This document shows positions 1 through 7,209 of a stretch of DNA of 32,325 bases, one piece after another. The DNA lies in assembly GCA_903863375.1 (NCBI GenBank), contig CAIPBT010000167.1:1-32325 (forward strand), read 5' to 3'. Below the pieces are notes generated by a model that did not search any database, was not told the origin of the DNA, and saw nothing but the letters and a program-made list of their open reading frames with translations. The position numbers were made by a program, and so were the translations under genes. This DNA comes from an uncultured Ferrovum sp. GTDB lineage: Bacteria; Pseudomonadota; Gammaproteobacteria; Burkholderiales; Ferrovaceae. Position 1 is the first letter of the stretch, and every line of letters starts with the position of its first letter.

Positions 1-519
1 ACCGAGGGAAATCTGCGCTGCCACCGCGTACAGAATCATGGTGATGGACGGCGGCAGCAGGATGCCCAGGGTGCCCCCGGCGGCGATGATGCCGGCGGCA
101 AACCCGGGCGAATAGCCGCGCGCACGCATTTCGGGTATGCCGGCCGCGCCGATGGCAGAGCAGGTGGCCGGGCTGGATCCCGCCATGGCCGCGAACAGGG
201 CACAGGCGAACACGTTGGCGATGCCAAGTCCTCCCGGCACCTTGTTCAGCCACGCGTGAATGGCCGAGTACAGGTCGGCACCGGCGCGCGAACGACCAAT
301 GGCCGCTCCCTTCAGGATGAAGAGCGGAATGGAGAGCAGGGTGATGCTGGCCATCTCCTCGTACACGTTCTGGGTAACGGTATCGAGGGCGGCGGCGGGC
401 ATGAATCCCAACATGAACAGGATCGCGATCAATCCCAGGGCGAAGGCGATCGGCATGCCGGTGAACATCAGCACCAGGGTGCCGGCACCATACATCAGGC
501 CTGTGCTGGCGACGCTCAT
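1..519 (-). CDS. dctM: TRAP transporter large permease DctM, C-terminal part missing (window edge)
   Basis: Large integral-membrane subunit of a tripartite ATP-independent periplasmic (TRAP) transporter, which drives solute uptake with an ion gradient. Only the first 173 codons lie in the window; the family is usually about 425-430 residues. The visible part has several hydrophobic segments (LVLMFTGMPIAFALGLIAI near residue 15), the family sequence SIPLFILKGAAI and the conserved stretch AAMAGSSPATCSAIGAAGIP, followed by GGTLGILLPPS. The ATG at 519 overlaps the dctQ stop (ATGA), so the two are translationally coupled in the order dctP-dctQ-dctM. The substrate cannot be read from the permease; a C4-dicarboxylate or another organic acid is the family default. 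Confidence 0.95.
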   Translation of the reverse strand, partial: MSVASTGLMYGAGTLVLMFTGMPIAFALGLIAILFMLGFMPAAALDTVTQNVYEEMASITLLSIPLFILKGAAIGRSRAGADLYSAIHAWLNKVPGGLGIANVFACALFAAMAGSSPATCSAIGAAGIPEMRARGYSPGFAAGIIAAGGTLGILLPPSITMILYAVAAQISLG

Positions 520-1148
520 GGGGTCACCTCACTGGCCGTATCGGTTGCCGTGCGGCCACTGGAGCCCGGGTTGCCGGACCCGAACGGGGCAGGACTGTCG
601 CGGCGATCGGCGGGCTGGGCCAGCGCCAGCAGGCACTGCAGCAGCAGCTGGATGGTGAGCAGGGTCATGCCGACGCTCATCAGGCTGTAGGGAATCCAGA
701 GCGGTGGCGCCCACGAGGAAGAGGTGGTCTGACCCTCGGTCCAGGCCTCGAGCATCAGGGTCCACGATTTCCAGGTGAAGAAGGCACAGAAGGCCAGCGA
801 CGCGACATCGCAAAAAAGGCGCCGGGCGCGCTCGACGCCCGGTGGCAGCAGGCTGGCGATCGCCTCGATGCCGATGTGACCGCGGCGCGCCTGGACGGCG
901 CCTGCGCTCATGAACGTTGCCCCCACCAGCAGGAAGACCGCCATTTCATCCTGCCAGTCGGTTGGCACCTTGAGGAAGTAGCGCAGGAACACGCCGGTGG
1001 TCAGCACCACGCAGGCGGCGAGCAGTGCCAACATCGAGACCGTCGAGGCCAGGCGATGGATCAGGTTCAGCACCCGCGCGCAGGCACCCAGCAGGCCCTG
1101 CGTCGGGATGACCAGAAACTCGCCGCCCGTGGCGTGGCCGCCACTCAC
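516..1148 (-). CDS. dctQ: TRAP transporter small permease DctQ
   Basis: Small membrane subunit of the TRAP transporter, partner of DctM. The protein has 210 residues with about four predicted membrane segments, including LASTVSMLALLAACVVLTTGVFLRYF and the following DWQDEMAVFLLVGATFMSAG, typical of DctQ (bitopic helix, then the conserved W..E pattern). The start is a GTG at 1148 that overlaps the dctP stop as GTGA; a 4-base overlap with dctM lies at the other end. The C-terminal 30 residues (after about residue 178) are hydrophilic and low in complexity, longer than in most relatives. It works only with the adjacent DctM and DctP. Confidence 0.93.
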   Translation of the reverse strand: MSGGHATGGEFLVIPTQGLLGACARVLNLIHRLASTVSMLALLAACVVLTTGVFLRYFLKVPTDWQDEMAVFLLVGATFMSAGAVQARRGHIGIEAIASLLPPGVERARRLFCDVASLAFCAFFTWKSWTLMLEAWTEGQTTSSSWAPPLWIPYSLMSVGMTLLTIQLLLQCLLALAQPADRRDSPAPFGSGNPGSSGRTATDTASEVTP

Positions 1149-2215
1149 AGGACCTTCTCAACCAGCTTGAGGATGCGGGCGCAACCTTCGCTCTTGGCGG
1201 CGTAGTCCTTCCAGGCGGTCTCGCGGGCGATGGCCTGCCACTTGGCCACCGTGGCCTCATTCATGTCGTACGCCTTGCCGCCGGCCTTGGTGTAGATGGT
1301 GGCCACCTGCTGGTCATCGCCCTTGGCGTGCTCCAGCGCGAATTTCTCCATGTCGGCGCCCAATGCCATGATCAGGTCCTGTTCCGGCTTGCCGAGCTTT
1401 TCGAAGATCGAGCGCGAAATCATCAGCGGCTCGAACATGAACCAGTAGGTGTGCCCGCGCCCCGTGGTCAGCGCTTTGGCGACCTCTTCCAGTCGGAAAG
1501 AGATCAGGCTGGTGCTGGACGTCATGGCGGCATCCAGCGCCCCAGTCTGCAGCCCGGCATAGATCTCGTTCGAGGGCATGTTCAGCACAGCGGCGCCGGC
1601 CTGTTTCAGCACCATGTCCATTTCGCGGCTGCCGCCTCGCACCTTGAGGCCCTTGGCATCTTCCGGTTCGATGATGGCCTTGGTGCGCGAGGCAACACCG
1701 CCCGCTTGCCAGATCCAGCTGACCAGCAGCACGCCCTTGTCGGCCAGGGTGTCGTACAAGGCCTTGCCCACTTCGGCCTTGTGCCAGGCCGCGCCCTTTT
1801 CGTAAGAGGTCACCACGCCGGGCATCAGGCCGATGTTCACCTCGGGCACTTCGCCGCCGGCGTAGTTCAGCGGCACCAGACTCATGTCGAGCGCACCTTT
1901 GCGCATCGAGCTGAACTGCGCCTGGGTCTTCATCAAGGAGGAATTCGGGTACACCACCCCCTTCAGACTGCCGTGACTGCGCTTTTCCAGCTCGCTCGCA
2001 AACACATGGCACAGGCGATCGCGGAAATCGCCATCGGTGGCACTACCCCCAGGAAACTGGTGGGAGATCTTCAAGGTGGTGGGCTCGGCAGCGGCGCCGG
2101 CAACAGCGGGCGCCAAGCCTGCAAAAGCACCGCCCAGGCCAGGCAGGAGCACGTTGGAAACGGCGGGGGCCAGGGCCGCACTGCCTTGCAGGAACTGCCG
2201 ACGGGTCAAGCGCAT
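1145..2215 (-). CDS. dctP: TRAP transporter solute-binding protein DctP with Tat signal
   Basis: Periplasmic substrate-binding protein that captures an organic acid and delivers it to DctQM. It has 356 residues. The N-terminus MRLTRRQFLQGSAALAPA carries a twin-arginine motif, so export should be by Tat, which is less usual than Sec for this family but known. Mature-protein family features are visible: KISHQFPGGSATDGDFRDR near the start, KGLKVRGGSREMD around residue 190, and the binding-site stretch MPSNEIYAGLQTGALDAAM. ATG at 2215 is preceded by AGGAG at about 2225-2229, a good ribosome-binding site. It is first in the dctPQM operon and divergent to a GntR regulator that probably controls it. 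Confidence 0.94.
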   Translation of the reverse strand: MRLTRRQFLQGSAALAPAVSNVLLPGLGGAFAGLAPAVAGAAAEPTTLKISHQFPGGSATDGDFRDRLCHVFASELEKRSHGSLKGVVYPNSSLMKTQAQFSSMRKGALDMSLVPLNYAGGEVPEVNIGLMPGVVTSYEKGAAWHKAEVGKALYDTLADKGVLLVSWIWQAGGVASRTKAIIEPEDAKGLKVRGGSREMDMVLKQAGAAVLNMPSNEIYAGLQTGALDAAMTSSTSLISFRLEEVAKALTTGRGHTYWFMFEPLMISRSIFEKLGKPEQDLIMALGADMEKFALEHAKGDDQQVATIYTKAGGKAYDMNEATVAKWQAIARETAWKDYAAKSEGCARILKLVEKVL

Positions 2216-2265
2216 GGTGAAGATCTCCTCAGGATGGAAAGGGGTGTATCCCCCTGTAAGTTATT

Positions 2266-2315
2266 TTGTATCCTACTTCCGCCATTCTTGTATACAAGAA
2301 TTGCCTGTCTTGTAT
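2266..2315. promoter_or_regulatory. Candidate GntR/FCD operator array between dctP and the regulator gene
   Basis: A perfect 16-bp palindrome, TTCTTGTATACAAGAA, lies at 2285-2300. The hexamer TTGTAT occurs at 2266-2271, 2288-2293 and 2310-2315, so three half-sites are spaced exactly 22 bp (about two helical turns) on the same strand; the second and third share TCTTGTAT. TTGTATACAA-type palindromes are established operators of FadR/VanR-like GntR regulators. The array sits in the AT-rich gap between dctP (start 2215) and the divergent gntR gene (start 2348), so one regulator could control both. A short GGGG-N5-CCCC hairpin at 2241-2253 lies in the dctP leader. Binding is inferred, not shown. 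Confidence 0.8.
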
Positions 2316-2347
2316 TTTTAATACGTCAGATGGCATACACTGCGGCC

Positions 2348-3067
2348 ATGGATGTGACCGACCTCAACCTGATCCACCCCGACGCCGGCAGCGACGCGCC
2401 CCGGCTGGCCACCCTGTTGGCCGACCGGATCGGCGAACGCATCGCCATGGGCGATTACTTGCCGGGCAGCAAACTGGACGAGCTTGAGCTGGCCGAGCAG
2501 TTTGGCGTCTCACGCACCCCGGTGCGAGAGGCGCTGATCCAGCTGGGTACTGCGGGCGTGGTCACGCTACGACCGCGTCGTGGCGCGGTGGTCACCGAAG
2601 TCAGTCCCCAGCGGCTGATGGAAATGTTTGATGTGATGGCCGAACTGGAATCGATGTGCGCCCGGCTGGCAGCGCGCCGGTCAAGCGCGGAAGAACGCGA
2701 GGCGCTGCGCGCCCAGCACGATGCCTGCGTGGAGGCGGTCGAGAGCAATGACCCCGATGACTATTACCTGCGCAACGAGCGCTTCCACCACGCGATCTAC
2801 CATCTGTCGCACAACGATTTCCTGGAAGAGCAGGCGCTGGCCCTGAGCCGCCGGCTGCGGCCCTACCGCCGGCTGCAGCTGCGGGTGCGTGCTCGCGTGA
2901 CCAGTTCCTTCGCCGAGCATCTCGACGTGGTCGAGGCAATCTGCACCGGTGCGGAAGACCTGGCAGCGGAACGGATCCGCGCCCACGTCACGGTGCAGGG
3001 CGCACGTTTTGCCGATTTGCTGGCCAGCCTGGCGCGTGCAGGACAAGGGCCAGCGGCGCTCGGCTGA
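2348..3067 (+). CDS. GntR family transcriptional regulator, FCD (FadR) subfamily
   Basis: DNA-binding regulator, probably a ligand-responsive repressor of the divergent TRAP operon. The 239-residue protein begins MDVTDLNLIHPDAG. The winged helix-turn-helix covers about residues 18-85 (LDELELAEQFGVSRTPVREA is the classic GntR signature, followed by the wing LRPRRGAVV). The FCD ligand-binding domain follows from about 90 to 230, with candidate metal-binding histidines in RFHHAIYHLSHND, AEHLDVV and IRAHV. An in-frame ATG at 2330 would add six residues (MAYTAA) and is an alternative start, but it lies closer to the operator array. The stop is only 5 bp from the stop of the convergent lipoprotein gene. 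The effector is unknown; the organic acid carried by DctPQM is the obvious candidate. Confidence 0.92.
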   Translation: MDVTDLNLIHPDAGSDAPRLATLLADRIGERIAMGDYLPGSKLDELELAEQFGVSRTPVREALIQLGTAGVVTLRPRRGAVVTEVSPQRLMEMFDVMAELESMCARLAARRSSAEEREALRAQHDACVEAVESNDPDDYYLRNERFHHAIYHLSHNDFLEEQALALSRRLRPYRRLQLRVRARVTSSFAEHLDVVEAICTGAEDLAAERIRAHVTVQGARFADLLASLARAGQGPAALG

Positions 3068-3072
3068 CCGGC

Positions 3073-3375
3073 TTATTTTTTGGCGGAACCGCTGCCCACC
3101 ACGGCACGCACACCACTGGCAGCCACATCCACGGTGGTGCCAACCACGGTTGCCGCGGTGCTCACCGCCGTGGCCGCCACCGAAGCGGCGGCATCGGCCA
3201 CGGTCACCACGGCACAGCCCGACAGCAGCAGGGCAGCGGCTGAAACCAGCAGCGCACTGGCGAGCGGCACTGAAGCCCACACCGGCGCCAATCGACTGCG
3301 CACCGAAACGCCGCCGGCCGACGGGCTCGCGGCATGGGACGGAAGGACGGTCGCGGCGGGGTGGCTCGGGCGCAT
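3073..3375 (-). CDS. Small predicted lipoprotein, function unknown
   Basis: A 100-residue protein with a lipobox: hydrophobic stretch VPLASALLVSAAALLLSGC, with the lipidated Cys at residue 54. The mature part is a low-complexity run rich in Ala, Val and Thr (repeated VAATAVSTAATVVGTTVDVAAS-type pattern), resembling small betaproteobacterial lipoproteins of unknown function. The ATG at 3375 has GGAG about nine bases upstream, which supports it, although it gives an unusually long n-region of about 35 residues; a GTG at 3303 (VRSRLAPVW...) would give a normal signal peptide. It is convergent with the GntR gene. I cannot assign a function; the lipoprotein call itself is solid. Confidence 0.75.
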   Translation of the reverse strand: MRPSHPAATVLPSHAASPSAGGVSVRSRLAPVWASVPLASALLVSAAALLLSGCAVVTVADAAASVAATAVSTAATVVGTTVDVAASGVRAVVGSGSAKK

Positions 3376-3504
3376 GCGCTGACTCCGGAAGCTGGAAGTG
3401 GCAGCCAGTGTGCGACAGCCTGACAACGGAATCCAGTCATTCACCGGTGGACGGTACACTGTGCGCATTACCGGGTTTTCCGGTGTCCGTCTCCTGCTGC
3501 CAGC

Positions 3505-4068
3505 GTGACCGATCCGCATTCCTCCCCCGGCCTCTGCATCATTGTTCCGGCCTATAACGAGGAAGACGTGCTGGATGCCCTGCATGCCAGGCTGACGCAG
3601 GTGCTGTCGGCCCTGCCGTATCCCTGGCAGGTGCTGTACGTGCGCGAACAGCACCGCTTCATGAAGGGTATCTTTGCCTGGGTGAGCTTTCCCCAGCTCG
3701 CCGTACCGTATCACCGCGACTCGCGGCTTGCCGGACATACCAAATGGAATTACTGGAAGCTGTGGAATTTTGCGCTGGAAGGCATCACCTCCTTCAGCAC
3801 CATTCCCCTGAAAATTGCCACGTACGCCGGCCTGCTGAATGCCCTGTTCGCCTTCCCCTACGGCCTGTTCATGGTGGTCGACACCCTGCTGTACGGCAAT
3901 CCGGTGCCTGGCTACCCGTCGCTGCTGGTGGTCACCCTGTTTCTGGGGGGCCTGCAACTGATGGCGATCGGCGTGGTTGGCGAATATGTTGGCCGCATGT
4001 TTGACGAGGTGAAGGGCAGGCCACTGTATCTGCTGAAGACCTGCCGGGTACCGCCACCGCTGCGGTGA
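3505..4068 (+). pseudogene. Family 2 glycosyltransferase with internal in-frame deletion of the catalytic core
   Basis: The 187-residue reading frame opens (GTG at 3505) with the N-terminal beta-strand of a GtrB/DPM1-like membrane glycosyltransferase, LCIIVPAYNEEDVLDALHARL. After YPWQVLYV (about residue 48) it jumps directly to REQHRFMKGIFAWVSF, which in full-length relatives lies roughly 130-140 residues further on. The missing part contains the nucleotide-sugar DXD motif, the QDPPE region and the acceptor site. The C-terminal part is well kept: TKWNYWKLWNFALEGITSFS, then two membrane segments (KIATYAGLLNALFAFPYGLFMVV and LLVVTLFLGGLQLMAIGVVGEYV). Relatives are usually about 310-330 residues. 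The frame is open throughout, so a small membrane protein could still be made, but glycosyl transfer is not expected. Confidence 0.8.
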
Positions 4069-4086
4069 AGCCGCGTCGGGTCGCGG

Positions 4087-5277
4087 TCAGGCCAGCCCCA
4101 GGTCCCTCGGCACGGCCCCCGGCAGCACGCGGTCGAGGGCGGATGGCGACAGGGCATACTGCCGCACCAGCAGCCCGGCCAAAGTGTCCCGATAGTCATT
4201 GAGCACCGGATAATCGCGATCCTGGAACAGCGTTTCACGGCGCACCTCCTGCTGTTCACCGACCACCCGACCACCCTTCAGCCCACCGCCCAGCACCCAC
4301 ATCACGCTGCCATGACCATGGTCGGTGCCGCGATTGCCGTTCTCGCGGAAAGTGCGCCCGAATTCGGACAGCACGACCACCGTGGTGTCATTCCAGGCGG
4401 GCCCCAGTTCTTCGGCAAGACCGGCAAGCCCCACCCCGAGCTGCTCGAAGCGGGTTGCCAGCGCCCCTTTGGCCGCCCCCTGTTCGACATGGGTATCCCA
4501 ACCACCGACGTCGACAAACGCCAGGCGGTGGCGGTCACGCATCAGCCGGGCAATGCGCCGGGCCTCCTGTTCGAAGCCGCGCGCGTTGGCAGCCTTGCGA
4601 CCGGAATCTTCCATCTCGTGGGCGAGGTCACGTCCGGCTTCGTCACGCGCCGTAAAGCCCTCGGTCACCGCGTCATACCAGGTCGACCCGCGATACATGG
4701 CTGCAATCAGCCCCTCCTGGCGGCCGTCGAGAACGGGCTTGCCCAGACCGCGCAGCGCCACATTCGGCACGCCCGGGCCACCCCGCAGGATCAATGGCAG
4801 CTGGTCGGTAAAACTGATCGCCGAGGTTTCGCCGAGCTCGGCCACCAGTCGCCCCAGAAACCCGCTGTCGCCACGCGCCGACGCGCCCTGCGGCTGGCCA
4901 CGCTCGATGCTGTCCTGGGTTTCGAAATGGCTGCGCGACAGGTCAGGTGTGCCCGAAAACGGCACAAAGGCGAGCTGCCCAGCGCGCCACAGGGGCAACA
5001 GGCTGTCGCCCAGCGCCGGATGCAGCCCCCAGTGCGGATCCAGGCTGATCGCGCCAGCCGCCGAGCCAGCCGGTGGAATGGCGATATTGGGACGCGCCTC
5101 GTAGTAAAAGCTGCTGCTGGGCACCAGCAGGCTGGCGCAATCGTAGCCACCGCGCAGGAACACCACCAGCAGGCGCGGTGTGCCGGCGGCAGCCCGCACG
5201 GCGGTGCTGGCCAGCACCGTCAGGGCAACGCCCTGCTGCAGAAAGCGCCGTCTTGCATACAAGATCGCTGAATTCAT
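4087..5277 (-). CDS. DUF1501 family secreted protein
   Basis: The 396-residue protein begins with a twin-arginine signal (ARRRFLQQGVALTVLASTAVRAAAG), so it should be exported folded. Family features follow: RLLVVFLRGGYDCASLLVP near residue 35, HPALGDSLLPLWRAGQLAFV, FVDVGGWDTHVEQG near 255, and VVVLSEFGRTFRENGNRGTDHGHGS near 300. The last stretch resembles the metal-binding region of the alkaline-phosphatase/sulfatase fold to which DUF1501 is distantly related. It starts 10 bases after the DUF1800 stop and forms an operon with it; the two families commonly occur as neighbours. No reaction has been firmly assigned to either family, so I give none. Confidence 0.9.
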   Translation of the reverse strand: MNSAILYARRRFLQQGVALTVLASTAVRAAAGTPRLLVVFLRGGYDCASLLVPSSSFYYEARPNIAIPPAGSAAGAISLDPHWGLHPALGDSLLPLWRAGQLAFVPFSGTPDLSRSHFETQDSIERGQPQGASARGDSGFLGRLVAELGETSAISFTDQLPLILRGGPGVPNVALRGLGKPVLDGRQEGLIAAMYRGSTWYDAVTEGFTARDEAGRDLAHEMEDSGRKAANARGFEQEARRIARLMRDRHRLAFVDVGGWDTHVEQGAAKGALATRFEQLGVGLAGLAEELGPAWNDTTVVVLSEFGRTFRENGNRGTDHGHGSVMWVLGGGLKGGRVVGEQQEVRRETLFQDRDYPVLNDYRDTLAGLLVRQYALSPSALDRVLPGAVPRDLGLA

Positions 5278-5287
5278 TGGTGTCGCC

Positions 5288-6994
5288 TCAATACCGCATC
5301 ATTTCAGGTGAGGAAAGCAGCAACAGGCTCCATTCCTGGGGTGACCGGGCATGGGCCAGTGACTGCCGCGTACCCATCGACAGGCCAGGTTCGAGCGCAC
5401 GGTAATAAAACGCCGTGGCCAGCTGCGGAAATGCCGCCTGTTCCTCGCCCTTGCTGCCTTCCGGGCGAAACAGGCCGGCGCTGCCAAAACCCAGCTGACG
5501 CGCGATATCAAAACGGGTCGCGAACTGGCCGGGCGCGGTCCATCCCGCAGACAGCAGGGGATACCCGTCGGGCGTGACCCGGGCCAGCGGCGCATGCTGC
5601 ATACGGTTCAGCCAGTTGAGTGCCGGCTGCATGTTGAGCACCGGCCGGTCTTCGTAAGCCAGACGCAGGCCGCCTACCACGTAGCGTTGCGGGCTCTTGA
5701 AACCACGCATCAGGCTGGCCTGAAACGCCGGGCTGTGCACCACCACCAGGGTCAGCCGGCGCAGATCCCCATCGGTCTCTACCCAGGTGGCGCGCATCTG
5801 TTCCAGCAGGTCTGCCGGTGGCGCCTCGCCAAGCAGGAACGTGGCGAGCTGCACACTGACATGATGAATGGTGGCCGGATGGCGGGCCAGGCGGTTCAGT
5901 ACTTCCTCGAATTCGCCATAGCCGCGTGCGTGCACGCGCTCACCCAGCACCGTCTTCTCGCCAAAGTCATGGCGCGCCGGGTTGTACTCGAACAGGGCAT
6001 CGCGCCGCCAGCCATCGGTGCCGGGGCGCGCGGCACGGTTGGTGTCGTTGCCGACATACACGCCAAATCCGGTCAGGGTGCGTGCCAGTTCCTGCACGTC
6101 CTTCTGCGTGTAACCGCCATCAACGCCCAGGGTATGCAGTTCCAGCAGTTCGCGGGCAAAGTTCTCGTTCAGGTGACCGGCAGCGTTGCGCTCGTTGTCC
6201 AGATAACGCAGCATCGCCGGATGGCGTGCCGTTGCCCGCAACAGTTCGGTGAAATGCCCCAGCACATGGGGCCGGATGGCATGGTCGACATAATCGGCGG
6301 CGACCAGCGGCACATCGCCCTTGCTGAGAAAGATGCTGAAATGATTGCACCAGAAAGCGGTGAGCAGCTCCTGCACCTGCCAGGTGGAGTAGGTTTCGCG
6401 CCACAGCAGCTCCAGCTGCGCCTCGCGCCCGATCTGGTTGGCGGTTTCGCGCAGGTGGTCCAGCACTGCCTTGCGCTCGCTGTCCCGGGACAGTGCCTTC
6501 GCCTCGCGTCGCTGGCGCTCGATACCCAGCACCAGCGGTTCAAGGGGCTCCTGCCGAATCCGCATGCCCTGCAGGCGCTGGCTGACTTCGGCCGGCAAGC
6601 CATCGTCCGGGCCGGGATGGAGTTGGTGGTCAAGCCACGCATCCACCCCCCCCTGCGCTTCGGCGGCCGTGAGCAGACTGCCATTCACGCCAAAGCTCAA
6701 GCGCTGCAACTGCCCCAGTTCGACCGCCAGGGTGGCGGTCAGGGCAGGCAAGGGCCGTAGCGGCAGATCGGCTTCGAGGTCGGCGCTGCCAGCAACCCCC
6801 CGATCACGAGCGACTGCATCCGCCGCCGTCCTGGACGTCGCCGCAGGTCGCGCCGTGGGTGCCCCCACGGTGGCAGCCAGGAGCGGCGCTGCTACGTGCG
6901 CGCGCGGGGCAGACGGGCCACTGGCGCAGGCCGCCAGCGCCAGCGTGAGTGTCAGCACCAGCGCGGGTGTGGTGGGCAGCCGGCCCGGTACCAC
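5288..6994 (-). CDS. DUF1800 family protein, predicted lipoprotein
   Basis: Large exported protein that pairs with the downstream DUF1501 gene. Family hallmarks include RLSFGVNGSLLTAAEAQGGV (the domain start), ELLWRETYSTWQVQELLTAFWCNHFSIF, NENFARELLELHTLGVDGGYTQKDVQELARTLTG and FKSPQRYVVGGLRL. The signal region LPTTPALVLTLTLALAAC ends in a lipobox. I chose the GTG at 6994 because it gives a normal-length signal peptide (568 residues, Cys at 23) and has GGAG just upstream; a GTG at 7081 would add 29 residues (MLNVFDRF...) and also stays open. A consensus TTGACA lies on this strand at 7089-7084, without a convincing -10 box. Biochemical role unknown. Confidence 0.88.
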   Translation of the reverse strand: MVPGRLPTTPALVLTLTLALAACASGPSAPRAHVAAPLLAATVGAPTARPAATSRTAADAVARDRGVAGSADLEADLPLRPLPALTATLAVELGQLQRLSFGVNGSLLTAAEAQGGVDAWLDHQLHPGPDDGLPAEVSQRLQGMRIRQEPLEPLVLGIERQRREAKALSRDSERKAVLDHLRETANQIGREAQLELLWRETYSTWQVQELLTAFWCNHFSIFLSKGDVPLVAADYVDHAIRPHVLGHFTELLRATARHPAMLRYLDNERNAAGHLNENFARELLELHTLGVDGGYTQKDVQELARTLTGFGVYVGNDTNRAARPGTDGWRRDALFEYNPARHDFGEKTVLGERVHARGYGEFEEVLNRLARHPATIHHVSVQLATFLLGEAPPADLLEQMRATWVETDGDLRRLTLVVVHSPAFQASLMRGFKSPQRYVVGGLRLAYEDRPVLNMQPALNWLNRMQHAPLARVTPDGYPLLSAGWTAPGQFATRFDIARQLGFGSAGLFRPEGSKGEEQAAFPQLATAFYYRALEPGLSMGTRQSLAHARSPQEWSLLLLSSPEMMRY

Positions 6995-7209
6995 TGCGCT
7001 CCGCTTGCCGCCGTCACCGATGCGAACAAGGGCAAGGGCGCTGGCCTGGGCCGTGCAAAATCGATCAAACACATTAAGCACGATGTCAACCGCCCTTTCG
7101 AACGAGGTAGGGGAGTGCTAGCATCAACGCGTTGCAGTATCGGCTCGTTGACCTGCCGCGGCCATCCGTTTTCCACTCGTCCTTACATTCGCAGGCACCA
7201 TTTCCTTCC

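Noticed and set aside
2241-2253. GGGG-TGTAT-CCCC stem in the dctP leader as a terminator or riboswitch
   Set aside because: Only four base pairs, no T-run, and no match to a riboswitch fold; noted only in the operator entry.
1328-2347. Long open frame on the plus strand running into the GntR gene
   Set aside because: It is antisense to dctP, shows no family features, and the recognisable GntR protein begins only at 2330/2348; high GC keeps the opposite frames open.
5594-6760. Long plus-strand frame antisense to the DUF1800 gene
   Set aside because: No recognisable domain; the minus-strand DUF1800 signatures are clear.
7082-7209. Promoter for DUF1800 from the consensus TTGACA at 7089-7084 (minus)
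   Set aside because: No acceptable -10 hexamer at 16-18 bp, so I did not list it as a promoter.
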